Shown here one piece after another: positions 40,820-49,680 of a stretch of 64,000 nucleotides of DNA. The stretch covers positions 35,159-99,158 of the forward strand of contig NZ_RHNN01000013.1 of assembly GCF_003946245.1 (NCBI RefSeq), written 5' to 3'. The notes under the pieces are model-generated. The model saw nothing but the letters and a program-made list of their open reading frames with translations, made no database searches and was not told the origin of the DNA. This DNA is from Levilactobacillus cerevisiae. Lineage in GTDB: Bacteria > Bacillota > Bacilli > Lactobacillales > Lactobacillaceae. The position numbers and the translations under genes are program-made. The stretch's first letter is position 1. Each line of letters begins with the position of its first letter.

Positions 40820-40938
40820 GAGTGTGGAGCGAGCCGCTTAGGTCCTGAGCATTAACGTAGCTAAGTGAATAACCCCGGGCTTGGGTTATTTTCTTAGCTG
40901 GGTTAAGCGCAGGGACCTGGCTCGCGGAGCACATTTCG
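40820..40938 (+). repeat. Structured repeat family C, copy C6
   Basis: GTGT/GCAC, GCGAGCC/GGCTCGC and AGGTCC/GGACCT pair; GAGCATTAAC faces GGTTAAGCGCAGG; apical stem TAGCTAAG/CTTAGCTG and AATAACCC/GGGTTATT. The trailing block (GGCTGCCAG...GCGAGAGAAAGATTAACGG) continues to about 40985. 40986-41240 shows nothing I can name. Confidence 0.82.
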
Positions 40939-41281
40939 GAGGCTGCCAGACTTGGGATTTAATGGCGAGAGAAAGATTAACGGTTTAAAGCAAGCTAAGC
41001 CCAACCAGCGCTAGGCCCCGTTAGATTCGCTAAAATCAGCCGACACAACGTTCTGTGGTGCAACGAGAGACCAAGTTCCACCAGCACCAGCTAAGCACCT
41101 AAAAACAGCACTCAGGCCGTCTAAGCACTACCCAGCTACAACCTCCGACCCCTCAGTGCAATCCACAAACAAATTTGTAAGTTTTCTGACCGCCACGAGT
41201 CGGAGACTTTGTTTTTGTCAGTAAAAAGGGTAAAATTCAGAGTCGTAGAGATCGAATTACTTGGGGATTGGAGTAAGAAAT

Positions 41282-41992
41282 ATGGCAGACAAAAAGAAAC
41301 AGCAGCCGAAACGTCGTTGGCGATGGTTGTGGAGTACGCTGTTTGTCCTCCTAATTGTCATTTCGTTGGGCTTAATATTTAACGAACAAATTAAAAACTG
41401 GTTGATTTCTTCTTATCAACCTAAGGTGACACGCAAGGCCGTCAAGAGTAATGAGAAGAAGAAGGCCTCCTACGACTTCAGCAAGGTCAAGTCGCTGGAC
41501 TTCTCCACTGTTGCCAATGCGCGCTGGAATACGGCGGACATTCACGTGGTTGGTGAAATTTTGATGCCACAGTCGAAGATTCATTTGCCGATTGCGAAGG
41601 GGGTCAGCAATGAGGTCTTAGCGCTCACGGCGGGGACCATGCGGCCGGACCAAAAGATGGGCCAAGGCAATTATCCATTGGCTGGTCACCACATGTCTTC
41701 ACAAACGATTCTATTCAGCCCGCTGTACTGGAAGACTCGGGTTGGCCAGATGATTTACCTGACCAATGCCAAGACGGTGTTCGTCTACAAGGTGAGCGTC
41801 CGGAAATTCATTCCGGCAACGGACGTTGGGGTGGTGGCTCAGACCAAGCAAAAGTTGGTCACACTTATCACTTGTGACGCGACCGGTGCGAACAGACTGA
41901 TGATCCGGGGGAAATACGTGAAGCAGATGGCGTATAAGAACGCGCCTGTTTCCGTGCAAAAGGGCTTCCACGGTGGCTTCAACAACAAATAA
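41282..41992 (+). CDS. srtA: Class A sortase
   Basis: 236 residues: N-terminal membrane anchor (~16-34) and a sortase barrel with the catalytic His in LAGHHM (His136), Cys in TLITC (Cys198) and Arg in GANRLMIRG (Arg205). It cleaves LPxT-type signals and links proteins to peptidoglycan. ATG 41282 follows TTGGAG. It directly precedes the WxL locus, which contains one LPQTS-anchored protein as a likely substrate. Confidence 0.92.
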   Translation: MADKKKQQPKRRWRWLWSTLFVLLIVISLGLIFNEQIKNWLISSYQPKVTRKAVKSNEKKKASYDFSKVKSLDFSTVANARWNTADIHVVGEILMPQSKIHLPIAKGVSNEVLALTAGTMRPDQKMGQGNYPLAGHHMSSQTILFSPLYWKTRVGQMIYLTNAKTVFVYKVSVRKFIPATDVGVVAQTKQKLVTLITCDATGANRLMIRGKYVKQMAYKNAPVSVQKGFHGGFNNK

Positions 41993-41999
41993 ACGTAAG

Positions 42000-42047
42000 A
42001 ATTCGACATTTTCTGTCCAAAAAGCAGAAAATGCCGAATTTTTTTAA
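42000..42047 (+). terminator. Rho-independent terminator after sortase
   Basis: AATTCGACATTTTCTG pairs with CAGAAAATGCCGAATT, followed by a T-run. From 42048 to 42346 the DNA is AT-rich and shows no gene. Confidence 0.85.
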
Positions 42048-42346
42048 TTTTTTTCAAAAAATTTTTAAATAAACAGTACTAGAGCAGCAATGGTCAACAA
42101 ACTCAGTAGTGATAAGGGGTTGCGGCACATAGTACATACGAGATACTAAAAGTGAAAATGTTCACACACCCTATAAAACAAATGCAAAAGCTGTGCTAAT
42201 TTGAGGATAGTGGCCTTAAAGCACTAACTGTACCTGAAAATAAAAGTGCCTATGAACGTTGATGTTATCGCCTTTTAATTGTAATTGCGTTTATAGTGTA
42301 AATGTATATGTTGGGGCTGAAAGGGTTTCCCAAAGAGTCATTCTCC

Positions 42347-42392
42347 CCACAGATAATTAAGAGTGGACAAAGAAGAGAAAATGAGGTACTAT
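42347..42392 (+). promoter_or_regulatory. WxL promoter with dyad over the -35 (site 1)
   Basis: CCACAGAT, ATTAA and GTGGACAAA are arranged so that CCAC and GTGG form a dyad across the -35. TGGACA (42364-42369), 17 bases, TACTAT (42387-42392). The same arrangement recurs at 43410. It leads to a leader of about 135 bases before the first WxL gene. Confidence 0.6.
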
Positions 42393-42531
42393 ATTCTTGT
42401 AAGGTTGATACAGAGAAAACACCAAACGTTGGGGGCACGATTAACTAGGGTAATCCCGCGAGGTTGTTGGACGATCAGCCATAGTTGACAGAAAGATTTT
42501 TAGCCAAAAAGGCTTAAAGGGGATAATAAAT

Positions 42532-43161
42532 ATGTTTAAGAAGACTTTAGGTTTCGTTGCTGTTGCTGCTGCATTTGCTGGTTTAGGTTTAGTTTCAACG
42601 ACGACTGCCAACGCGGCTGCTGCAAATTCTGATGATGTTACTGGAAATACCACTGCACAAGTATCATTGACCAACGATGACACTGCCGGACTTGGTGGTA
42701 TTAAGCTGACTGCAGTACCAAACATCGTGTTTGATTCCACTGCGTTAACTGGTGCTGCTACCTCTGCTGCACTTAAGAGTATGGATAGCGATTTAACAGT
42801 TACTAACCCTGGTATTGATTCTGCTACTGGTTGGACGGTTCAACTGAAGAGTGAGCCCATGACTAACGCCGAAGGCAATACCTTGACCGGTGGTAGCTAC
42901 ACACTTGATGGGACTGCTAGTGTTGAGAAAACTACAGACGACACTAATGCAACTACAGCATTGACGAGTTCCACTACAATTAATACTGGTAATACAGAGT
43001 CGCAAAATATCATGACTGCGGCTGCTCACCAAGGTATTGGTATCTGGAGTGCTGGTTTGAACAGTGACACAACGAAGCCAACTCTGACGATCCCTTCACA
43101 AGCAGTTAAGGGTGACTACAGTCAGAACCTTACTTGGACTTTAGCTAATACGCCAGCTTAA
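42532..43161 (+). CDS. WxL-domain surface protein (CscB type) 1
   Basis: 209 residues: signal peptide to about residue 27 (TANAA) and a single WxL domain with first motif GWTVQL and terminal motif LTWTLANTPA. WxL proteins bind the wall non-covalently through DUF916 partners. The codon choice (many GCT, GGT, TTA) differs from the lectin genes and hints at high expression. AAAGGGG lies 13 bases upstream of the ATG. Confidence 0.92.
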   Translation: MFKKTLGFVAVAAAFAGLGLVSTTTANAAAANSDDVTGNTTAQVSLTNDDTAGLGGIKLTAVPNIVFDSTALTGAATSAALKSMDSDLTVTNPGIDSATGWTVQLKSEPMTNAEGNTLTGGSYTLDGTASVEKTTDDTNATTALTSSTTINTGNTESQNIMTAAAHQGIGIWSAGLNSDTTKPTLTIPSQAVKGDYSQNLTWTLANTPA

Positions 43162-43179
43162 TAATAAATAACGAAAAAA

Positions 43180-43202
43180 AGTGGCCAAGGCCACTTTTTT
43201 TA
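43180..43202 (+). terminator. Rho-independent terminator after WxL protein 1
   Basis: AGTGGCC pairs with GGCCACT, followed by seven T. Confidence 0.88.
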
Positions 43203-43409
43203 TCTCATAATTTATGTCACAGGTGTAAATTAGTAATAACAGGTCCACATGAATTAAATGACTGTAAGGAATTGAAACATAGATTACAAACTGGTTAGAC
43301 GTAATAGATACTGTGTATATACTAGTACAACGGCATTTACTCGGACGTTAAGATAAATATAGAATTGTTTATACACCCCTGATAATAATGCTTATAAAAA
43401 CATTTGTTA

Positions 43410-43455
43410 CCACAGATGATTAATTGTGGACAAAACACCAAATAGGTGCTAGTAT
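43410..43455 (+). promoter_or_regulatory. WxL promoter with dyad over the -35 (site 2)
   Basis: CCACAGAT, ATTAA and TGTGGACAAA repeat the layout of site 1: dyad CCACA/TGTGG, TGGACA (43427-43432), 17 bases, TAGTAT (43450-43455). It probably drives the LPQTS protein and the next two WxL genes. Confidence 0.62.
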
Positions 43456-43560
43456 AAGTTATGTAATAAGATGAATTCATCAGAAAGCTTCAATTAGAGT
43501 TGCTATTTAGGTAAGTGTTGAAATAGTTGTCAGGAACAAGGACGTGAGGATGGGACAGCG

Positions 43561-43974
43561 ATGCGATTACGAGATCTAGGTTTGCTGGTGCTGAGCCTGC
43601 TGATCGTCGGTTGGGGACTCCCAACTACGGCTCGTGCGGACGATGTTCAGCAATCACACTATTCGGTGGTTCTTACCAAGCCAACGTCGTCGAGTACGAA
43701 CTTGAACGGCGGCGATGGCGATGGCATTACTGGTGATAAGGTGAATAACTCAAGTTCATCGAAGACTTCACCGTCACCCACAACGAACACTAACGGTGGT
43801 CAAGGGGCGACCGTTAGCCCGACGAATAGTCAGGGAACAAGTGCCAAAGGGATTACAGGTCGATTACCACAAACTTCCGAAGCGTGGTTCGGCTTTGGGA
43901 CCATGGCAGGAATCATCATGTTACTGCTGGTCTGGATTGGGATTTTACTAAAGAGAAGAAAACAACAAAATTAA
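43561..43974 (+). CDS. Small LPQTS-anchored surface protein (CscD type)
   Basis: 137 residues: signal peptide to about 26 (ARAD), a low-complexity Ser/Thr/Asn/Gly spacer, then LPQTSE, a hydrophobic span and KRRKQQN. LPQTxE is the sorting signal form used in Lactobacillus plantarum-like species, so the sortase at 41282 should attach it. Small LPxTG proteins of this kind are the CscD members of csc clusters. The following WxL gene starts 20 bases later. Confidence 0.88.
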   Translation: MRLRDLGLLVLSLLIVGWGLPTTARADDVQQSHYSVVLTKPTSSSTNLNGGDGDGITGDKVNNSSSSKTSPSPTTNTNGGQGATVSPTNSQGTSAKGITGRLPQTSEAWFGFGTMAGIIMLLLVWIGILLKRRKQQN

Positions 43975-43994
43975 AGTTGAGGGAGATTTTCATT

Positions 43995-44693
43995 ATGACT
44001 AAGAAAACTTTACAATTATTAGCTTCTGCTGCATTGGTTGCCGGCTTGGGCTTTACGACTATTACTGCTAACGCTGATGCAACTAGTGGTGTAGGATCAC
44101 AAACTACTACTGCCAAGGTAACCTTGGATTCAAAGGGTAGTGGCGATGGTGGTAACGTTGCTGGTAAGTTAGCTTTGACGTCAGCTCCTGATGTTACATT
44201 CGCTGGTGGTACTTTAGATGGGACAAACGCTCTAGATTTGGCTGGGACCTTTGAAAAGGGCGCTAATTCTGCTGATACAAGTGCTGCTGCTGGTGCTGTT
44301 ACGGTTGTTGACCCTGGGACCGCTAGTGGTTGGAATGTGCAAGTAAAGAACACTGCCATGGCTAATGATGACTCAACTGCAAGTGGCGCATCTGCACAAA
44401 TTACGGGTGGTAACTTCACCTTTAGCAATGCCGTCTTAGCTTCGTCAGATGGTGCCACTGCCAATGCTGCTGTTCAAGATATCTCGGATCTAAGTAATAA
44501 GGCTGATACGGTTCAATTCAATACTGAGGGTACTGCCAACCAGAACATTTTCCATGCTGAATCCGGGAATGGTGTTGGGACATGGGCGAACACTTACAAT
44601 GCCGCTTCATTACATGTTCCAGCTGGTAACGCCAAAGGTTCATACACGTCAACCTTAACTTGGACGTTAACTAACACTCCTGAAACTAAATAA
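43995..44693 (+). CDS. WxL-domain surface protein (CscB type) 2
   Basis: 232 residues: signal peptide ending ANADA, WxL domain with GWNVQVKNT and LTWTLTNTPETK. GAGGGAG sits 10 bases before ATG 43995; the longer open frame upstream overlaps the LPQTS gene and is ignored. Same codon style as WxL protein 1. Confidence 0.92.
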   Translation: MTKKTLQLLASAALVAGLGFTTITANADATSGVGSQTTTAKVTLDSKGSGDGGNVAGKLALTSAPDVTFAGGTLDGTNALDLAGTFEKGANSADTSAAAGAVTVVDPGTASGWNVQVKNTAMANDDSTASGASAQITGGNFTFSNAVLASSDGATANAAVQDISDLSNKADTVQFNTEGTANQNIFHAESGNGVGTWANTYNAASLHVPAGNAKGSYTSTLTWTLTNTPETK

Positions 44694-44729
44694 CCACAAG
44701 CAGTCTAGCATGTAAAGGAGGGCTGCGCA

Positions 44730-45449
44730 GTGACTAGATTAACAACGTTATTAGTGGCTTCGCTGGTCCTCGGCACCATTGCCGTGGGCGTACCAGCAAC
44801 CGCTAAGGCTAGTTCTACGACCTCCACTGGTAATGAAACGACAACTGCTAAAGTGACTTTAGTAGGTGGTGACACCTCGAAGCCGGTCAGTCCAAAGGAT
44901 CCAGATGGATCTGGCGGCGAATTCCCAGGCGACAATCTGGACCCGAATAACAAGGGGACGGGGTCGACCGGGGATTTGACCATCGATTATGCCTCTAACC
45001 TGGTGTTTGATGAAAATAGTTATGCGGACGGTATCATTACCGCCACGGCTACGAATAATCGGGCGTTTGTTCAGATTAGTGATCGGCGTTACACGGGTGA
45101 TGGTTGGCAGCTCATGTTGACACCAAGTGTGTTGACGGGCCAATCGGATTCCAGCAAGATTTATGGCGACAATGCCTCAATCGAGATGGGTGTAACCAAG
45201 TTTCTAGCGTCTGGTGCCACCGTCAGCAAGTACCCGCACGTCACGACTTCCAGCACAACGAGATTGCCCTTGGGAGAAATGGCGAAGGTGGGCCAAGCTG
45301 ACGCCGGGACTGGGCTAGGCACGTGGATCTATCGTTTGAACTATGACACGACTGAACCAACAAAATTATTAGTAAATGGGAGCCAGGTCTCCGAAACGCA
45401 AACCTATACGGGTGTGCTGACTTGGACCCTCACAGATTCACTACATTAA
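44730..45449 (+). CDS. WxL-domain surface protein (CscB type) 3
   Basis: 239 residues: signal peptide ending AKASS, an acidic Gly/Pro-rich linker (SPKDPDGSGGEFPGDN), and a WxL domain with GWQLMLTPS and LTWTLTDSLH. GTG start after AAAGGAGGG. It ends the operon begun at 43561 and is followed by a terminator. Confidence 0.9.
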   Translation: MTRLTTLLVASLVLGTIAVGVPATAKASSTTSTGNETTTAKVTLVGGDTSKPVSPKDPDGSGGEFPGDNLDPNNKGTGSTGDLTIDYASNLVFDENSYADGIITATATNNRAFVQISDRRYTGDGWQLMLTPSVLTGQSDSSKIYGDNASIEMGVTKFLASGATVSKYPHVTTSSTTRLPLGEMAKVGQADAGTGLGTWIYRLNYDTTEPTKLLVNGSQVSETQTYTGVLTWTLTDSLH

Positions 45450-45464
45450 AAATGTTAAGAATGC

Positions 45465-45496
45465 GAATGCGGTGGCGACAGCTACCGCATTCTTTG
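45465..45496 (+). terminator. Rho-independent terminator after WxL protein 3
   Basis: GAATGCGGT pairs with ACCGCATTC, followed by TTTG. A TACAAT at 45498 could be the -10 of the next gene. Confidence 0.78.
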
Positions 45497-45543
45497 TTAC
45501 AATGAGAACATAAAGCTGAGTTTTTATGGAGGTTGGGAGAATC

Positions 45544-46605
45544 ATGAAACGTTGGGTTAGAATTTTAGTAACATTAGGGACGTTACTGATGGCGTTTGGC
45601 TGGTACCAACAGACTGCACACGCCGAAAGTGTGGGTTACTCGGTCAGTGCGGTTTTACCGAAGAACCAGGATGACAAGAAGGTTACCTACTTTGCCTTAC
45701 GGGTTAAGCCAAAGCAGCAACAGAAGCTGACGATTGTGATCCGCAACACGAGTAATTCCATGAAACGGTTCCAGGTTGGGGTCAACCAAGCGATTACCAA
45801 CGACAACGGGGTCATCGACTACAGCAAAGCCAACCCAACGTTAGACAGCTCACTGAAGGTCGGCATCAAGGATATTTTCAGCAAGGACAGCACACAAAAG
45901 GTGAATGTCTCTGCCAAGAGTACCAAGAAGGTTTCCGTTTCCTACACCATGCCTGCCAAGACGATTGACGGGATGATTTTAGGTGGGGTTTACGTGAAGC
46001 AGTTAACCTCAAATGACAGTTCCAGCGCGAAAAAAGGTGTGACCATCAAGAACGCCTTCGCCTACGTCATTGGGGTCCGTTTACGGGAAAGCAGCGTTGA
46101 CGTTGCGCCTGACATGAAGTTAAACACGGTTAAAGCGGGACAGATCAACTCCTACAACCAAATCCAAGCCAATTTACAAAATCCTCGTCCAGGTCTGATG
46201 AGTGAGCTAAAGGTCAACTCCAAAGTGACCAAGGCCAACGAAACCAAGACGGTCTTGAGCAACGAGAAGAGTAACATGTCAATGGCGCCAAACTCTAACT
46301 TCAACTACTCGATTCCTTGGGGTAGCAAGCAGTTAACGGCTGGCGAATACACCTTGACGCTGGACGCCTACGCCAAGGGCGGTTACCACTGGCACTTCGT
46401 CAAGAACTTCAAGGTTACCCAAGCACAAATCAATCAATTAAAGAATAAGATTAACACGCCGCAACAAAAGAACTACTTCTGGTGGTTCGTGGCCGGTGGA
46501 ATTCTGATTCTCCTGTTGCTGATCATCATTATCTACTTGTTAATGAAGAACCGGCGCAAAGATGACGATGACGTCGCAAGCGACAAGACGGATTCGACGA
46601 AATAA
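45544..46605 (+). CDS. DUF916/DUF3324 WxL-interacting membrane protein (CscA type)
   Basis: 353 residues: signal peptide (to ~26, AHAES), DUF916 peptidoglycan-binding domain (~27-155: YSVSAVLPKNQ, IDGMILGGVYV), DUF3324 domain (~160-310) and a C-terminal transmembrane helix (~320-345) with a short charged tail. These proteins tether WxL proteins to the wall. GGGAG precedes ATG 45544. It is the only such scaffold in the window, so it may serve all WxL proteins here. Confidence 0.93.
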   Translation: MKRWVRILVTLGTLLMAFGWYQQTAHAESVGYSVSAVLPKNQDDKKVTYFALRVKPKQQQKLTIVIRNTSNSMKRFQVGVNQAITNDNGVIDYSKANPTLDSSLKVGIKDIFSKDSTQKVNVSAKSTKKVSVSYTMPAKTIDGMILGGVYVKQLTSNDSSSAKKGVTIKNAFAYVIGVRLRESSVDVAPDMKLNTVKAGQINSYNQIQANLQNPRPGLMSELKVNSKVTKANETKTVLSNEKSNMSMAPNSNFNYSIPWGSKQLTAGEYTLTLDAYAKGGYHWHFVKNFKVTQAQINQLKNKINTPQQKNYFWWFVAGGILILLLLIIIIYLLMKNRRKDDDDVASDKTDSTK

Positions 46606-46618
46606 ATAAGCTTCTCAT

Positions 46619-46674
46619 GAGCGTTACGTGTGCCCGACCAGTGTCAGCTGGCGGTGTGCGTAACGCTTTTTTTT
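46619..46674 (+). terminator. Rho-independent terminator after the DUF916 gene
   Basis: AGCGTTACG pairs with CGTAACGCT across a long loop, followed by eight T. 46675-47008 is leader; it holds a TATAAT at 46813 and an imperfect CACAG/CTGTG dyad near 46868-46896 but no gene. Confidence 0.8.
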
Positions 46675-47008
46675 GCGTACAAAATTATTCCGGGTGTCAC
46701 CGAATTTCACCCGAATAGCGTAGGTAAGTTTAGTTAACAGAGCAAGCCAATGATATCCCTTACTGATGGGGTTAAAAGCGTTGTCTAGGGTTAATCGCTA
46801 CAAGAATCATCGTATAATAGGATTAGATATTGAAGGCGGTAATCAAGTAGGCAATCACGAATTTTATTGAAAAAGGACCACAGATTACGATAGGCGTAAC
46901 GCTGTGTGTAAGACAGCCTGAAGCAATGGTTTTGGGGACCAATGGCTGTGGCTACCAAGGTGACAAAGTTGAGGACCGACTAGAAAGACAGCGAGGGGAG
47001 TGTCAGCG

Positions 47009-49183
47009 ATGAAGATGCGGACTTTATGGTTAAGTGGATTGGCAGCGCTTACGGCACTGATCGGTGGGGTGACGGTTGCTCAGGCGGCGACCATGCCGGA
47101 GGGATTGCCTATTAAACCCTATTTTCAGGTGGGAACGTTTACGGGAGCGACGAACTCGGCGACGGTCATTAATGACAGCACGGCGGGGAGCCAGACCCAG
47201 GCGGTCCAATTGACGGATGCGGCCAATCAGTTGGGAACCATTTGGGCGAATGAAGATGGCTATTATTTTGATTTAAAGCAGGACCAAAAGGCCTCGATGT
47301 GGATGTACTTTGATGACAAGGGAGATCAAGCGGGTGACGGGATGGCATTTGTGCTACAGAACGATGGCGATAAGTATGCCGCCGTTTCCAGGACAGCGCT
47401 AACGAACAAACCGGCCGTGGGCGAAACTATGGGTGTCTGGGGCAGCCCAGACAACTACACGACGCTACAAAGCAGCGTTGTCTCTGACCAGGCAATCAAA
47501 AATAGTTGGGCGTTGGAGTTTGATTCCTTCGTCAATGATCAGCCCTTCTCAAGCAACGTTCAAAATTCGACCGACTTCGACCTGTACGTTCCAAATGTGT
47601 CGAGCCAAGATACAGAGAAGCCGCACATCGCCTCGCAATATCCGAATAAATCAGCCACATACTCCCGGCGGTACTACGGTGGGCAATACTATACCGTGAT
47701 GCTACACAAGGGAATTATCCAAACGCCCTTATCTGACGGCGCATGGCACCACTTGACGCTGCAATATAAAGCACCAGCGAGTTACCCGGGGACGGGGGAA
47801 ATGAAGTACACGTTTAATGATAAGGATCCTGAGACGGGCGCGGCTATCCCGACGACCGCGGCAATGACGCAAACCCTTGATATTGATACGGCCACGGTCG
47901 ATCCTGAAAACACCGGTCAAGCAATGTGGGGCTTTACGGGTTCCACGGGGCAATCGTTTGAAACGAATCAGGTCGTCTTTGAGCAGATTCCTGGATTAGT
48001 TGATGCCAGTGCGACCGCCAAAATTTACGATAGAACGGAAGACAACGTGGAGATTCCAAACAGCGCGGCAATCATGGGCGGGGATCGCCTGCGGTTGGAT
48101 TATAATCTAACCTATAATTCGGGACGAAAACCTTGGGATAGTATCGATGCCAAGATACAGATACCAACCAACGTCACGGTCAATTCCGGAACGGTGACGT
48201 ATGCGGACGGCACGCAGGAGACGGTTGATCTCTCTGGCTACAAGGCAGGCAGTTCGGAACTGGATTACGTGCTCAAGAAGTCGTTGTTTACGGGCAGTAA
48301 TCCAACGGCGACAATTTCGCTGAATGCGACCGCAGCCAATCCATCGTCTCAGACCGTTGTGGCCCCAACCACTAGCAAATTCAGTGCGCCGCTGGGGATT
48401 GCGTCTGCTGATATGGTCGGCTTTCAAATTGCCCACTCTGATGTCGACCTCTCCGCAGCTTTGACGAGTGACAGCTCCGTCAGTGTTCTGCCTGGTAAGA
48501 CGACAACGGTCACGGGGACGGCAACGCTGAAGGGCGCTAGCGACAATGCCCAGTTTACCCTGCACCCGACGCTGAACGACCAGGATATTGCCACCTCAGA
48601 TTTTGATTCGACCAAACAGAGTGATGGCAGTTACACCGGGAACTTTAGCTATCAGCCATTAGCGAGCGATTTGAAGACGGGGCTGAATACGCTGAACCTG
48701 TACGTATCGGATGCCTCGGGGAATTCATCGGCCAACATTTCCGTGTTGATCAACGTGGCGGGCATTCTCAGCTACGACCACGTGCCGTCGCAGATTTCAT
48801 TTACCGATACGGCGCTGAACGGCACGGGGCAAATGATTCCGCGTGAGGGCGACTGGGCGTTACGGGTGAACGATGCCCGGGGGACCGGTTCGACCTGGGA
48901 GTTGACGGCGCGGATGACAAAGCCGATGACCTCCACGACGACGCCGTCTGCCACGTTGGCCGGGACCCTGATGTACAAGTCAACGGCAACCGCAACGCCG
49001 ACGGTCATTGGCACGGATTCAGCGGTACCAGTGGCCACGCACACGTCCACCAGTGACGATGACACGACCGATGCCACCAACTGGGATAGCGATGCCGGCA
49101 TGCTGTTACACGTGAATAGTAGCGCCGTGAACGGTACCTATCAGGGTGAAATCACCTGGAACCTGGCTAATGCGCCTGAATGA
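47009..49183 (+). CDS. L-type lectin / WxL-domain surface protein 2
   Basis: 724 residues: signal peptide to ~27 (AQAAT), then MPEGLPIKPYFQ that opens the lectin domain (~30-330: ASMWMYFDDKG, GDGMAFVLQND, MGVWGS, SWALEFDSFVN, AWHHLTLQY). QIPGLVDASATAKI starts the Ig-like middle part. The C-terminal WxL domain has DWALRV and ITWNLANAPE. GAGGGGAG precedes ATG 47009. First of four lectin genes in a row, each with its own leader. Confidence 0.9.
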   Translation: MKMRTLWLSGLAALTALIGGVTVAQAATMPEGLPIKPYFQVGTFTGATNSATVINDSTAGSQTQAVQLTDAANQLGTIWANEDGYYFDLKQDQKASMWMYFDDKGDQAGDGMAFVLQNDGDKYAAVSRTALTNKPAVGETMGVWGSPDNYTTLQSSVVSDQAIKNSWALEFDSFVNDQPFSSNVQNSTDFDLYVPNVSSQDTEKPHIASQYPNKSATYSRRYYGGQYYTVMLHKGIIQTPLSDGAWHHLTLQYKAPASYPGTGEMKYTFNDKDPETGAAIPTTAAMTQTLDIDTATVDPENTGQAMWGFTGSTGQSFETNQVVFEQIPGLVDASATAKIYDRTEDNVEIPNSAAIMGGDRLRLDYNLTYNSGRKPWDSIDAKIQIPTNVTVNSGTVTYADGTQETVDLSGYKAGSSELDYVLKKSLFTGSNPTATISLNATAANPSSQTVVAPTTSKFSAPLGIASADMVGFQIAHSDVDLSAALTSDSSVSVLPGKTTTVTGTATLKGASDNAQFTLHPTLNDQDIATSDFDSTKQSDGSYTGNFSYQPLASDLKTGLNTLNLYVSDASGNSSANISVLINVAGILSYDHVPSQISFTDTALNGTGQMIPREGDWALRVNDARGTGSTWELTARMTKPMTSTTTPSATLAGTLMYKSTATATPTVIGTDSAVPVATHTSTSDDDTTDATNWDSDAGMLLHVNSSAVNGTYQGEITWNLANAPE

Positions 49184-49237
49184 GGGTGTTAGGTGAAGAT
49201 GACTCGGTTCTGTGGCTAGCCAAGTAGAGAATTGCAT

Positions 49238-49284
49238 GAGGGTGTAGACGATTATCGTAAAGGATAATGTCTGCACCCTCTTTG
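49238..49284 (+). terminator. Rho-independent terminator after lectin/WxL 2
   Basis: GAGGGTGTAGACGATTATC pairs with GATAATGTCTGCACCCTC, followed by TTT. 49285-49680 is leader with TATAAT at 49470 and a palindrome ACAGATTATTAAATCTGT at about 49550-49567; no gene. Confidence 0.85.
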
Positions 49285-49680
49285 TGTCCCGGGAATCGTT
49301 AATGACAGGGTTGATATGCTGCCATTGCGTGACTTGAAAAATGCTGGCGGTGATTGGTTTGATACAGAACGTGTCTGTTGTGTGAATAGGTAAAACTGGT
49401 AATAGATAATGCAAGCATTGTTTTATGGTAGGTCAAGTGAACAAACTTTATTTATTCGCCATTCCAAGTTATAATAAAGGTTAGTGGATAGTTGATATGA
49501 CTGATTTTTTTAAATCGAACCGTGACTAGGGCAAGAATAATTTGTGTAACAGATTATTAAATCTGTAACCGATAATTAAGTAACTTGAAAAGAATGAGTC
49601 AATGAGAGCGGATACATAGGCGTGCGATCACCGGGAATGGCCGCACAGAGAAAAGTTGAGGAAGGGAGTTTGAAAATCTT

